This document shows, piece after piece, positions 13,501 to 28,500 of a stretch of 64,000 nucleotides of DNA. Under the pieces are notes generated by a model that was not told the DNA's origin, did no database searches, and saw nothing but the letters and a program-made list of their open reading frames with translations. Every line of letters starts with the position of its first letter. Position 1 is the stretch's first letter. The translations under genes and the position numbers were made by a program. Source of the stretch: Sisyra terminalis (Eukaryota > Arthropoda > Insecta > Neuroptera > Sisyridae); assembly GCA_958496175.1 (NCBI GenBank), contig OY292274.1, positions 4,712,001-4,776,000 of the forward strand. The letters are read 5' to 3'.

Positions 13501-16500
13501 TATTAGAGCTAATAAAAATATATTATCTAAATTATTTAATGCAACGTGTATATATTTTGAGTTGAAAAATAATTATCTTCATATTACTTTACCAAAAAAA
13601 TGAATAAGTGTGTTTTAGTATGAGATATAGGAAAAAATCAGTTTTTATTTTTTTTCATAATGTTCCACCAAATCAAAAAATATAAAAAAATTACCGAGTA
13701 TAGAGGAGTACTAAAGACGTTTTTTAAGAAAATTTGGCGGTGGACACTTCAAAAACGCATTCAAAAAATTAATTTTAATTTTGTTTCGGTCCTTCAAAAT
13801 CGACATTTCATCTGAAAATAATAGAAAAAATATTTTTTCATGCCTTTTACTCCTAAGAATGAGAAAAAAAAATCGTGTGTTAATTTTAAATTTTAGTACT
13901 AAAAAAAAAAATCTAATTTTTTTATTCCTATACGTTTCAAGCTTAATTTTGAAAAAAGGGCAATGATTCATTTGACGGTACTGATATACAGAAGGATTTT
14001 TTTTAAAATACACACACGAAGAATAAATAACAGGAGAACGAACTAGATAGGTAACTTGTTAGTTCTCGTGACAACAAAAACTTGGACATAGGGTTAGTTA
14101 TTTTTTCGGTCACTAGCGGCGCATTATCGTTAAGAAACTTAATTGGTTGCCATTGTTATTAATTCAAATCTAAGCCTAGAGCTGTGAAAACTTTTAAAAA
14201 TGTCAAAAATACTATTGACTCTAGAGCCCTCTGTGTCCAGATTTCATGAACAATTTTGCAATACAGCGTTCGTTTTCCAGTTATTTATACTTTGTAAACA
14301 TACAGCACAATTTTACTGTGCGCGCAGAGCTTGAACGGTACTACGCATGCGCGACAAAAAAACATCAATTGAAACAAAAGCCGTTTTTAGCACACGAAAT
14401 GATTTTTTAAGATATTCACTTTATGGTTTTAATTAGTATCTTAAAAGGTGTATATCGTTTTGAAACACTTACTAAACATTTAGAAGACAAAATAAAAGTA
14501 TAACTAGTCTCACCACATCAACTTTACTTACTTTGAACACGCACAATTGGTCCGATTCGTTGGTTCAATAAAGTCCCAATGTCCATCATTGAGCTCCTCT
14601 GGAGGTAACGCTGCCGCTTGAACTGAACCATGAATGCAATCTTGCCATACACATTCCGGTAATTCGCCAGCAAACTCATTAATATTATTCGCTATTTTAT
14701 TGGTAACAGAAGCTTGTGGTATAATTGGTGTTGACAACAATTGTTTCTCATATGTCTCCTCATCCATATCGGTCACCAATACGTAACAGGAAGGATAACG
14801 CATTTTCACGCCGCCAACCAACACCTCAACAACAGGTGGCGGTGGATCAGGATCGCCTCGTGTCGTTGATCGATAATCCAACGGGAAGAATTTTTTCCAA
14901 TTCTCTAAAAGACGTGTAGTCCAATCAGCCGCACGAAATGCCTGACCTGTTAAAACTCCCGCCAATCCAAAAGGTGCTAAAATAACTGCAACACATCAAA
15001 AACCACATCATAAGCATTTTCTCTTTACCACTCATCGCATTTATTTATTACCTGGAAGAGCCGTTGGTAGAGCTTGTGCTTGTAGTAAATGGCGACGTCC
15101 AAGTCGCCGAACGGCAGGATGTCGTCGTACATCTACACTTGCACAAACCGTACTTTCACCATGAACGAAAAATGCAAACGAAAAAGAAAAATGCGTTGTG
15201 CTGAAATTTCAAACAAAAATTATTTATATATTTTCAATTCCTTGCATATTTCATCGATTAAAAGCACTCGTAAGTATAAGACACCAACCTGGAACCTGAA
15301 CTTTTGTATGAACCAGAATAGGGCTGCACAAACCATTTGCCCAATTTTATGAAATCTCGCGACAGCAGACATCTGAAAAGCAAATTTTATTAGGAAATCA
15401 ATTTTTTAAAATATATCCACCATAATACCTTTCGATTAAATTATGTAAAGCTTTAAATAGGAGAGATCTACATTCATAGGTAAGTCCGCTTTCCCAAGAT
15501 CCTTGATCGCCACCATCTGAAATTTAAAAAAAATATATAATATTTGATTTTCTAATGACTTAAAAAAGCCACATTAGATTTTTCAAATTTCTATTTAACG
15601 CCACATGCACGGTCTATCCATATATACATTCCAATAAAATAGACCATTCGTATGTTTGATTGTATTGGTAAATTTACGATAGATGTTTCAATAAATCATC
15701 AAATTGTGCGAAATACATCCTGTGTTTTATTACTATTATGATTTCATTCTATGTGTAAATGCTTTAGGGAGAAATATCTAAAATATGAACTCACTGCCTC
15801 TTATATTTAGAGAGGTATCTATAAAATATATTGTGGTCTTATTTATGTAATATAATTTACAAAAGGAAACTATAAATACAAGTTTGAAACAAAAGTTCAA
15901 ACAAATGCATTTCTGACGTATCGCTCAGATACGTATTTCGATTGCCAAGAAAGCTTTATCAGTGGTCATCAAGTAGTATAGAATCGCTCCGTATACTTAC
16001 ACAACTTAGTTGTGTAATAGAGACTATTTGGTTATAAATTTGGCAAAGTTAAAGTGGACTCTTCCCCTGCCACTTTGTTGTCTTTATTTGTAACTCATCG
16101 CTCTTTCGTGGCTATCCTATTGAAGTATTCCACATTTTTACATAGTAAATCAATAAGCCCCAACAATTTTGCCACTTCTTCATTCTTTTACAGGAGAACA
16201 TGTCGTCTAAATACAAAAATTCCGTAGAGAAAGATCAAAGACTCGACAAATTGAAGACAAAAAACTTCAAATTTAACATTGGACTTATGAAGTACGTGCG
16301 ATACGATGCGCAGTTACTCTATTTTCATCTAACGCGCAAATTTATAAAAAGAGTGACATGTTATTACTAATCTTCCCAATCGATATAATTAGTAATGCCG
16401 TGAAAAAACGAATATGAAAAACTTGTTTTCATACTGCTGTAATAATTACAATAAAATAATAAGATGCTGAATACAGGCAGGCTGTTAATTTTAATTGTAA

Positions 16501-19500
16501 GTAAAAAAATTAAATTTAGAGGGCAGTACTGGGAGAAGGTATAACCTAAGGTCATTTAAAGGAGGTATTCCAATCTTGCCATGCATGATAGGAAATATGT
16601 TAAGATGTGGCGCCGCCACAAGTGTGTCTAGAATACTAACTAACCAAAACTATGTTAATGAATAATAATATATGTCTTATGACTCAATTTCTTTTTTATT
16701 ACGACGCGTTTCAATAGGTTTTGGCTGTCATCATCAGGTAATGATAATTTTGTCAATTGTCCATATATTAATTTATATATTTAAATATAATTTATAACTT
16801 ATTCATATATCAATTAAGACATATATTATTATACATTAATTTATTAATTGTGATTCGGAATTAAATAAAATGCTTATCAATGTTAAACAAAATATGTTTT
16901 TTTGTACTATCAAAGTTAGTACTCTAAACACACTTGTGGCGGCGCCACATCTTAACACATTTCCCATCATGCATTGCAGGATTGGAATACCTCCGTTTAT
17001 ATTGTCTTAGTATAACCAACGTGAAAAACTAATCATTTGCTGTTAGACCGAGAAAAGAAAGAAAAACTTAAAAAATGTTTATCGTAAAAAAATCTGATGG
17101 CTTGAAATGTAATTACGCCATTTAAATTAATCGCTGGAGGGTTTGTTATGTTTGTAAACAAAATCTTTACCAATACTTTATTTCTGTTAAATACGGTTAA
17201 GAACAAAAAAGAATGAATAGATGTAAGAAATACACAAATATTAAATTAAATTTCTTATTACTTAAAACATGTTATAAAAAATTGTGATAATTTTATTGTT
17301 ATAACTTTATTGTTCATTATTCATAGGGATATAGATAGTTTATAGTAAAATATCCCCAAAAAAGTGATGGAATAAATAAGAGATGAGACGAATATTAATT
17401 GAATGAAATTGCCAATTAGAGGGATATTTTATCGAACGCAGACACGAACATAATTCAAAATTCGAACATAGTTGTAACACTTATTTACAAAACGTTACGC
17501 TATCAAACCCAAAGTGATACTTTGATTATCTACCTTAATTAATTATTAGTTAGATCAGATATAAATTACATATTTCATGAAGAGGTAGGGAGATTATTAC
17601 CGTAGTTTTGGCAAGGTACGAGGAATTTTTAATATTGTGCCATCTGTCTATATCTTTTCTAATCAACGTACGAAATTACGAAGAGATTGAAAATTTCTAT
17701 TTTTTTTAAAAAAGGAAATCTCAGTATAGTTTGTCCATCTTCTGATCAGTAAGATTAAGGATCACTAACCTTTTCACAAATAAAAATAAATTTTAAAGTA
17801 ACAACGGTGGGCAGCATTTATTTTTTATTTTAATAATTTTAATTATGAATTTTTAATAAATTATATAGTCTGATATAAGATATACAAATCAAAAACTTAA
17901 TATTTTTTAGCTTGTAAACATAATGGCCGGTATATGTAAAATGGTCTTCAAAATAATACTCACAGACATAGTGACGAATACCTATTTTATTATTATTATT
18001 ATAATTTTCTCATTGCTCTTCAAAAGGAACTTCAACAGTCTCTGCTAAAATTATTAGACGCATTTTTCCCAATTTTATGTATTGTACTAAATTATATTTG
18101 ATAATATATACTTTACTTTTACATTATTAAAAGTAGTAAAGAGTTTTGATTATAGTCTTTATTATTACCCCAATTACCCTACTCTAGAGTAATAGCTCTG
18201 ATTTGAACCACATTGAAAATGTGTGGGATTTGATGGGGAGAAAAGTGGTTAAATAGGTGATCACATCATAAAAATAGCTCTTAGAAAAAATATTCATAAA
18301 TAGAATCACCATCCACAAATGCATTGACATTATTGTCCTACGTACACTGCGAATGATTGAGGCTTTAATAACAGTAAAAGGGCTTTCAATTAACAAGATA
18401 TTTAAAATGGTAGTAAGTTATTTTTCAGTAAACATGATTTTTTGTCACATTAATTGGTAAGAAGTGTAATAAATTACATTTTTATAGGAAAGTTAAATCC
18501 AATCAAAAATTTAAACACAAAATATAATAGCTTTTATGTATATTTTGTACAAAATCTGTATTGCATCTATTAATATAGCCAAGGACTGTAACAATATTAA
18601 GTATTCTTTTTACATATAAGAAGAAAAGGTCTAGCCGATTAAGCATTTGAAAACTGCACTCGCGTCTAATGAAGGGATCTTACCTTGTTTTTATTGTTCT
18701 TCTTGTAAGACAACCATACACTTAATCTCACACCCCTAACCCTTATAGTTACGGAATAATGGAGGTGACAACCCTTAACATAATTTTTTTTTTCTCAGTA
18801 TCTATTGAAGATAATAATTAATTAATTAATAAACTAATAAACTAATTGTATTTTTTTTTTAAAAATTTTTGCAATATTGGAATCTGTAAAAAACGAAAAG
18901 TATATTTTTTCGGGGTGGTTTTTTATACTGACCCCCAAAATGACATCTACTAAAAAAGTATATTTTATATGTTAATTAGTTAGCTATCATATATTAAAGT
19001 CACAAAATGATCGAATTGGTGAAACATAGTTTAAAAAAATAAAAATCAAAGTATGTGGTCATATTAAAGAATGTATTATAATTAATTCAAATACCTGTAC
19101 AAAATATACAAATAATTACGGATAGGCTAATTTTAAAGAACATTTAATCATCGTCACTGTTTTCTTCAACATTAGTAATTATATCAATAGCATCAAACAT
19201 AGAGGTCAATATTTCAGCGGCTTTTATAATTTTTCATTTATAACAAATATGTGATAAATAGTAAGTAACGGTCGCTACATAAGCGCAATAGTCCACTGTT
19301 CTGTTTTCATTTATCCAATCTTAAATATATCTACGAATTTCTTCATAGGTATTTGAAGTTAGTAAAGCAATTATATGTTTTGCTATTATAAAGTATGCCT
19401 TCATTATGCCTTACTTTAATAATATTTTCGCGATATTTTAAAAACTCAAGGGTTAATTCATTGTTATTTAATATTTTAGGAAGATAACATACTGCGCTTT

Positions 19501-22500
19501 TGATAAGTATCAGTAAATAATATTTTAAGGTCAGTTTATCTCAGTTCTGGAAAATCAATTACACTAGTTGAAGAAAATTTCGTAAATAGTTATCTAAGCC
19601 GATTCTAGTTCTCATTTTTAAACAATTCTTGCATTGTAATCTGCTGATTTTCACGCTCCTTCATAAAGGGAATAATAGTATCGGAAAGTTCAACATTAGA
19701 ATTAAATCTTCTACCAAAAGTGTTATTTAAAAATCCAGCTATTTTGCCTAATGATTTTACCAGAGATAGAAGCTAATTGTCCAGAACATTATGTAATAAA
19801 TGATATTTTATACCAATAGTGATGTAAAGCTTCAACAGCCCAATATACTTTAGTATTACTATTCATAATGCATTTGCATTTTCAAATAAAATTCATGTAG
19901 TCGAATGCCATCAAATTGCATATTATTTATAGTAATATTTCATAATTTATTTGTAGGTTTACATATTTTGTCGACAATTAAAAGTTTTAAGAACGTATTT
20001 GTGATGATAGACATAGAGAGTGGATAGGTGTTAATATAGGATTTAGTGAAAATTGATATAGGTATATGCATGCACGTATCCTTAATTGATTTTTATTTTT
20101 TTAAACAATGTTCCACCAATTAGACCATTTTGAAACTTCAACATGTGATAGCTAACTAACTAACATTTAAGATATATTTTTTTGGTAGGTGTCATTTTGG
20201 GGATTCGTATAAAAAACACCACCAAAAAATATACTTCTCGTTTTTTACAGTTTCTTATATTGCAAAAATTCTCAAAAAATATATATTACATACAGTTTAT
20301 TAATAGTCACGTATGGTTTCAATTTTATGAAGATATCTTTAATAGGCATTGAGAAAAAAAATATTTACGTTAAGGGTTGTCCCCTCCATTATTCCGTAAC
20401 TATAAGGGTTAGGAGTGCGAGATTAAGTGTATGGCTATATTAGATTAAAAACAAGGTAAGATCCCTTCTTTAGACGCGAGTGCAGTTTTCAAATGCTTAA
20501 TCGCCTATATCAATAATGCCGAACCTATGACCCGTGGGTCAGACACTGACCCCGTAAGCTTTTTAACTGACCCACAATGGTTAAGCAATCATTTGTTTGT
20601 TATGGTTGTAGAAAGAGACTTCTAAAGCACTTGTATCGTCTCCTCTCCATTTCACCTTGTGAAGCGTCAAATGGCGCCTAATGGGCACCATGTACATTTG
20701 TGACTCACGAGCTAGAACTAAAAAAATAATATGAACAAAATTTGACCCACACCTCAAAACGGTCCGCCATCACTGGGTTAGATCCTTTTAACTTTTTTAT
20801 CTTACATTATAAGCATAACCTATACCAATATATAATATTCTTACGTTTCAGTCTTCACAGTTTCAGTCCTTCTGTACATTTCGATTTTGAACCCAATTTT
20901 AGGGTAAATATTTGTTTCAAGAGGCCCTTATTCCAAATTTAATATTTATAAAGTTTTTGTCTGTCTGAGTGTCCCGATTTAACTAAAGAACGGAACAACC
21001 GAATATAATGAAATTTGGTATTAAGATACAACACTATTTCCTACACATGTTAAGCTACTTATCATTTCTTAAAAATAATAAGGGAAGGTATTCCCTAAGA
21101 ATGAAACAAAAAAATTTTACTCTAGATAGGCGAGGTACATACCATTCGAAAGGTATTAAAAAGTTACTAAGAAATATGTACTCATATTTTTAGTTGAACT
21201 GATAAAAATCACAGTAAATTCAATTTAAAGTCTAAAAAATTCCCTCTTTGTAATATAAACGTTTATATACATATATACAACACATAGTTTTTGTTTGTTT
21301 TTCAACAATCAAACTTTTTAAAATCTAATTTTTATGAACCAATGGTTGTAGCCTGGAGCAATTATATATTCTGCTGTAGCATTAAGCTGTAGCTGTAAGC
21401 ATTAAGGGGGCAATTTTTTGTCATATATTTCAATATCAATTAAAATATACAATCTTCCAAACTAACTTTTCTGCGGTATTTAGAACAATTTGGAAACCAA
21501 TTAATGTTATTGAATATAAATAATTTATTCGAATTTACTTCCACGCTTTCTATCTATTTCCAACAATTTTGTAGATACAACGTCCAAATGTGCGAAATCG
21601 AATTGCTTTTTAGTCATAATAACCAAAATAAAAAAGGTCATAATTTTTTTCGTTTTACATTGTATTTTCCAATATAAATGCATATTTGTGTCGATAAAAT
21701 TTGGAAAGTGTTTTTCTTATACGATGCAGATATATAATAAGAATGGGGTTTTTGATAATTCCTCCTCTAAAAGAGTGAAAAATGGTGGCAAAGTTTGTAC
21801 GGCATAACGTCTAATAAACAATCGAAATTTCAAATTTCAGTCACAGTATCGTTATAATCGAAACGTAATTTCCCTTTATTCTAAAACAAAGCTGGTTTAA
21901 TATAAGAAACAAAAACTTTGGGTCTGCTTAAAAATTTAAACTCTGATAGATAAATCTGAAAATGGTTAAGTTAAGTTTATAAGTGAGCATTCAGTTTTTT
22001 GACTTTCACATATTGTAAACCTGAAAATCCGAATTACGTATTCACAAATAAATGCATTAGTCAACGAATATCGAGTAGCGAGAAATTCGGCAAACTAAAA
22101 GAAAATAGTTTAATTATATAGTTGAAATTCAGATATTTTAATAAGTCCATAGATACACAATGATTATACTTGATTATGGAGGAACTGAGTTTCGTGCAAT
22201 TGAACAAATTTTAATTTCGCGGTAGTTTTGTACATTGCAGTAGTGTAATAGTTTTCAGAAAAAGGTTCATTCGGGAGTCGAGAAAATGAAATGGGATTTC
22301 TACTAATATTTTAAATCTAGACCCTTCACTTCTGTTATTTTAACGGAAGTGTTTTGATAACTTTTTACTGTTTTAAGTCATTAAGACCGACTTTATTGAA
22401 CTTGACGATATTTTTTATGTATAGATACTGATTGATTTATGGATTATTTGGTTCACGGTAGGTATACGCAATTGAACATACTCTTTTTAGATATTTATAA

Positions 22501-25500
22501 ATATTTTTTGAAAATTAATTAATCATTACATACAAATATTTTATTCTAAGCAACAGTTTATTAAATGTGTCTTTTTAAAGTCGGTAAAATAGTGTTTTTA
22601 AGTATGATTATGTTTTTCGTTAAAGAAATGAGAAAAATACAAATTTTCATATACCACTACAAATAGCGAATCGAAAAAGAAAATAAAATTTACATCTACG
22701 TTGCGCAGATGAAGTCGCGGGGATCAGCTAGTATACTATATTTATAGTAGATAAGGCTTCTATAGTACAGATTTATGAAATTTTAAAGAAAACCAAGACA
22801 ATAAACTAAGTTTTTCATACGTCATTTTTTATATTAACCATATACTTTATCCGCATACTACAAAAAGTCAAAACAATATGTTTCAAGATGATAACAATAT
22901 GGAAAAAAATATTAATTTTTTTAAAAAATTATTAGTTTTTTTTTTTTAGTCGAAGAAATTAAACGGTGGAATGATTGAACGAGAAATAGTATTGTATCAA
23001 TGATGATCAAATATTGGTTATCTGCAGTAAATAACGGTCAATATGTTTGTGAAAGTATCGTTTACACCCAAAAAGCATAATACAGTGATCGGCGTATGGT
23101 GTACATTATGACGAAAGCTCGTACAAATACAAACGCACGTTGTTGGAGAGGGGGGCGGCGATACTGGTGACGTTCAAAACACCACTACATACACATTCAG
23201 GTATTATGATGATCAATAAGGAGGCGGCGGATCGGAACGCGCGCGGCGGCGGCGTCGCCGACATCAGAGTAACATGGGAACATGAATTTTGAGAACCCAT
23301 GAAAACATGAACAACCGCTTTTCGTTCTTTCACCCGTCCCTTTCGTTTCATCTCTTCACCATTCCTCCTTCTAATACTTACACTCAATAATATATACCCC
23401 CACGAACATAATCAAAAACATCAATGCCGTGTCCGCCCCCGTAAAACGACGCACGACCCGAAAAATCAACCGTACCTAACTGACATACATTGAGTTATTG
23501 TAAAAAAATCTTCTTTTTTCACTTTCCATCGCCAACATGTCAAGTATAAATCCTCATTACTGGCATCAATGAAATAATTTCATTCATACTTCAAGACCTC
23601 GATTCAATCTTTGTGATATCTTCACCATACTAAACCAACCTCAAATTCTTTCATTCCACAAAATGTAATAATTCAACTTCTATAAGAACAGTTTATAAGG
23701 TTCCGAATGCAAAAAAATAAGCTTTGGATCTATCATACAAAAAAACAAATATCTCTGGTTAGGAATTTAATAACTACTTTTCATTAGGAAGACTAAAATT
23801 AATCAATGTAAGAATTTACTGGTGCATAGAACAGATAACAACAAAAATAATATTTGTTTCATAATTAATTAAGAGATACCTCCCAAGTTAAAAAGTTTTA
23901 AAAAAGTTTAACTTTTTAATTTCTAAACTGTAAAATTTGTATATTAATTATACATAGGTTTGAACATCTAGTTACAGATTTAATTGCATTCTCTCGAGCA
24001 CTAATTACTGGCCTGTGGCATAAAAGCAACCCTCATCGTGTGACCAATCGAGGTGAATCCAGTTAATATAAAATACATAGATGCTAGGGATATTCCGATA
24101 CAAGTAAATACGCGTATGTATTCGATACCAAATACTTTTAGTATCGATATTAATCTTACGATACACTACTATCGAATCGAATCAAACTGAACGAATATTC
24201 TTATATATAAAAATCTCATGTCACGGTGTTTGTAGCCAAACTCCTCCGAAACGGCTGGACCGATTTTCATTAAAATTTTCTATGTATATTTGTTAGGCAT
24301 GAGAATCGGATGTTAAGTACATTTCACACCTCTAGAAGATTAAGGTGTCCCTCGGCATCTTTTGCAAATTTTTACGCCTACTTGCCTATATATTGTTTGT
24401 AATCATCAATTCCTGTGATTTATTTTGAAAAACGCTTAGCAACCGTTAGAATTTGATATTTTTATTTATTTAATTTGTGTTAAAATAATTATTTAATTCA
24501 TATTTTGGGAGTGTTGTATGACCGCGTCATTTTGGCATTTCATTTTGCATTTATTATCTATCACAACGCGGTGCGTGCAAAATTGTGTAAGATTTATTTT
24601 AATTTATAAAAAAAATTGTCTATTTATGCTTATTAGTGCACAGACGATACATATTTGGCAATGTGAAGAACATGGATTTTTAAAATGGATACCCCAAACA
24701 TTGAATGACTGCTATTGCAATTTATTTATCGACATTACAAAATATGCAAGCTACACTGAAAATTGTAATGCTATCAAGTCGCACGATCTGTCGTTCGGAA
24801 TCATAGGATTGTGTGAACCCCAACGTCTTCACCTTTATATTTTTATTTCAATATTGTTGATTCGATAATATTGTTCATTAATTTTTTCATCGCAAGCTGG
24901 ATACTATTACAAGGACGTGGTTAGTCTATATGTTCCACAACAAATTAATGATTACTGATCCGACTTTTAATTACAGATTATGAGGTGGTAATCCGAAGAC
25001 TTTCAGCAAATTAAAAAATTCTATTTATAATCTTATTCTATTGCCAACATCATCTTGATTAGTAATGAAATCAACCGAGTTGCATGGCATCAATTCGCCA
25101 GTTATCTTATTTTGAATCTGAATACTCATTTCATTGTACCTAATCAACGTTTTTTGGAATCAATATAACATGTTTGCTTAACCAAATATAATTTTTGTAA
25201 TTTTGAGCAAAGTTTGGGAACGCCATCTCGAAGAGTTCGGTCTTTTAACTTAGTAAATTGGCGAAAATTAGTAGGGAATGTAATGTATCCAGATGATATG
25301 TCAACAGAAATTTTGCCATTATCAATATCGAGAAATTTTTTGGAAAACACTTTTCCTACTTGGTCGTTCTGCATTTCGAATTGCAGAAGTGGACGACTAC
25401 AGACATTAAGGATCGACTTATTTAAAAAATAAATGCTCGCCTTAAATTATCCAAGCCAAGTCTAATTTATATAAAAAACTCATGTTATTAATTTTTTTTC

Positions 25501-28500
25501 CTTGAATTGTTAAGATATGTTAATAGTTATTCTGCTATTCGGAACGAAGACGAATCTAACAAATCATATATCATCAAAATCGGCCCAGTCATTTTTTAGT
25601 TCTAATTGGTCTAACTACCCCTACTTCGTTTTATATATCTTATTTAATATATTTTATGTGTAAGATATCTGATTTGACAAATTTCGTATGTCAATATAAT
25701 AGCAAGGTGCTTCAATGGAGAGAATCAATCCAAGGGCAACGCATGAATCAAAATACATAGCTTCCATAAATCAAATGAATTGTTGACATGCCATTAAATT
25801 AGCTATTTTTTTTTCTTATTTAATTTTTACTCGCTTTTTATAATATACTATTCTAATTAAATATTAAACTTCATTATCTTATTCATTTTAATTTTTCTAT
25901 TAAAATCGTAAATTAAGTGCCGCTAAAATATTCGTTCATAAAACACTACGTTCAATTCCTGTTAGGCACTACGAAGTTTGCGGGTCAGCTAGTAATTAAT
26001 AAATCTGTGGCTATTATTTTAGAACTTGTTCAAAAAGGGAATATCAATCACTCAAGAAATATTTCCCTTTTTATATTAATGCCATTAAAAAAATTGATAA
26101 GTTTGTCACATAGGGGCTTTTCTCAAAAAAAAAATTTAGGTACATAAAATTAGTATTAAAATGTTCAAAACACTTAATAATGCAATATTCCGGTTGCGGA
26201 AGTGTAACTTCCTTTACAGTTTTTCCAAAAAAATGCATAATAGTAGACTTTAATAGACGTTAAAGTAATTATTAAACTCATTTACTTTCAAGTACGCATG
26301 TGCATTAGAACAAGCAGATATCTATTCCATATTTGAAAAAACCCGGCAATATCTATATTAAACTGTTAATTGAGAAATATTGAAAATTTGGTTGTTTTTG
26401 ATTTTGATTCGATTTTCGCGAATAAATTGGGCCACAATGGTTCTGATCTACGCTGTCGTGGTTGATCCAGGGAAATTTATGTACCTACGATTTTTTTTGA
26501 GAAAAGCTCCTATATGACAAAATTACCAAAAAAATATATCGATATGAGTAAGTATCGATACTTACGATTAAAAAAAAATGAGTACTACTTAAATGAATAG
26601 GTATCAATACCTTATGGATATAGGAACGTCTCTAGCAATAGCTATCCACTGTCAAATTAACAACTCATAAAATTAATCATTATCGATAAATGAAAGATTT
26701 TCAAAATGAATATATCCTATCGCGAAATTTAAAGCTTTGCTTATATTCCACTGAAACTGATTTAAAGTTTAAAAATCTTGGTTTCTACTAATTTCTTCTC
26801 TTAACTTGCTTTTTAACTGCAAATAATTATTTCAAACAAACGACCAAGTGGAACAGGATAAAATATTTATAGTATTATTAATAAGTACAGTAATAATTAA
26901 TTGAGAAAATGTCTGTTATATTTTCTTTTCGTAAATAGTTTAAATTTTAAACTTGATATCATCTTCACCGACAGTAACTTACTTGTCAAAAGTGTCGGCA
27001 AATTTTCATTTATAACCAACCATAGCAGATAATCACAGCAGCCGCATTTACAAAATTATTAACGAAGCCTTCAACTACATAAATTCTATAACAAATCTTA
27101 TACACAATACAAAACAAAGATCGCAAGAACATCACTATTGGTTCATTTTTGTTACTGTTAAACGACAAATAACTTTCCACTAATTATTATCAATTAAACC
27201 TTATTAGTATGCATCAGAAATTCCGTTCAAACGGAATTTCTTTAACGAATATTGAAATGTTAGTATGTAGATTATAGACAGGTTTATCATCAAAGAAGTT
27301 AATCCTTATAATTAACAAGTAATATATACTCACCAGGATTGAACAGTTCCGGAGCTACCAATTCCGATAAGTCAGGTTCTTCACCGTACCAAAAGATCCA
27401 AAGTTCTTTGGCAGCCGCTAAACTCAATGGGGGTTGTTGTTGCAAATTTTGTGGGGCTGCCGGTGGTTGCAGACCCAAGTCGAACAACCCGCCGCCACCG
27501 GCAGCTGAATTGGGTGGTGGGGGTGGGGGTGGAGTTGGAACACGACGCCATACGCATAGTATATCACTGGCAAGACAACGTGAATAACTACTCAGTACGG
27601 GATCCTCGAGCGGTTCAGTCGCTGCGCTTTCGCCCCAAACGAACTTACGCCATTTGATCCCACATAAATCAGTCTGCAAAAAAAAATCATAATTAATCAA
27701 CTTTACAACTAAAAATGTTTTGATTTTTCTTAATTAATCAATAATTGAAATAAAAATAATAACGATATTCACTAAATTTCCAGGCGTTTTTTGCAGAAAA
27801 TTCAGAACGGTTTTCTACGTTTAAATGAAGAAGCAATTCGATTCTTAACAAGAGCAACAATCAGTATAGTGTCCTAGACATCGGACATTTTCATATTTTA
27901 GTTAACAAAAGTGGACCACGTGTTTCTTATTTTAAGTCAATTTTATGTGTGTTATGTCAATAGATTATCGTCAAATCATCTTTCCAACTTACCAAAAGAA
28001 TTAAAACGACACGTATTTATAATTTACTAGCCAATGTCCACCCTTTATGGGTCGCATTATAATATGTCAACATGTAAACTTTAAATTTGTCAACTGGAAT
28101 TATTTTATGTTTTCCTACTTGAACAAAAATGTAGTCCTGCAACTTAGCCCCAATTTTAATTTGTCGTCATCAATATAATTAATATCATATTAATTAACAG
28201 ATAATTAACGGTAACATGATTGTTGATTTTGTACTATGTAAATATTTTTACAATATTTTTTTTTTAGAAGTGAAGTAAATTTGTTGGAGTAACAATTCCA
28301 CAACTTTCCTAAGCAGTCATAACTTTTGGCGACCGTAAAAAAGATCTTCCAGAATTCATCATGACATTTTATCTATAATTTTGTTCCTAGAAGCCATATT
28401 ATCTTATTTCTTGGTTATTAACAATTTATAATTCTAAATAGTGTTATATTCTTGTTCTGTATTTCAATATTGTAAATAAAAAAAATAATTTGAATAGAAG

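Larger units (their letters stand above)
24085..26637. mobile_element. hAT-like element interrupted by a Helitron (tentative)
   Basis: The ends near GCTAGGGATATTCC (24083) and GGAACGTCTCTAGC (26630) are imperfect inverted repeats. Both flanks just inside carry GTATCGATA-type repeats. The intervening 24199-25992 is a Helitron, so the original element would have been short. No clean target duplication was found, so this call is weak. Confidence 0.4.
15517..27333 (-). other. MED13 intron 2, 11.8 kb, transposon-filled
   Basis: The intron holds a solo repeat related to the hammerhead-like family (about 15895-15995), a MITE at 16561-16994, a large TIR element at 18632-20507, a Helitron-type element at 20947-22731, a CpG-rich island at 23110-23420, and nested elements at 24085-26637. 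I see no structure in 17000-18600 or 26640-27200 beyond AT-rich sequence and one short perfect hairpin at 27215-27240. Confidence 0.85.

Noticed and set aside
16685..16740. Hammerhead-like CTGATGATGACAGCC and GAAACGCGTCG on the minus strand
   Set aside because: The bases between the two boxes do not form a stem, unlike the three copies reported.
24518..24868. 116-residue plus-strand ORF
   Set aside because: It is antisense to the decayed Helitron helicase and has no similarity of its own.
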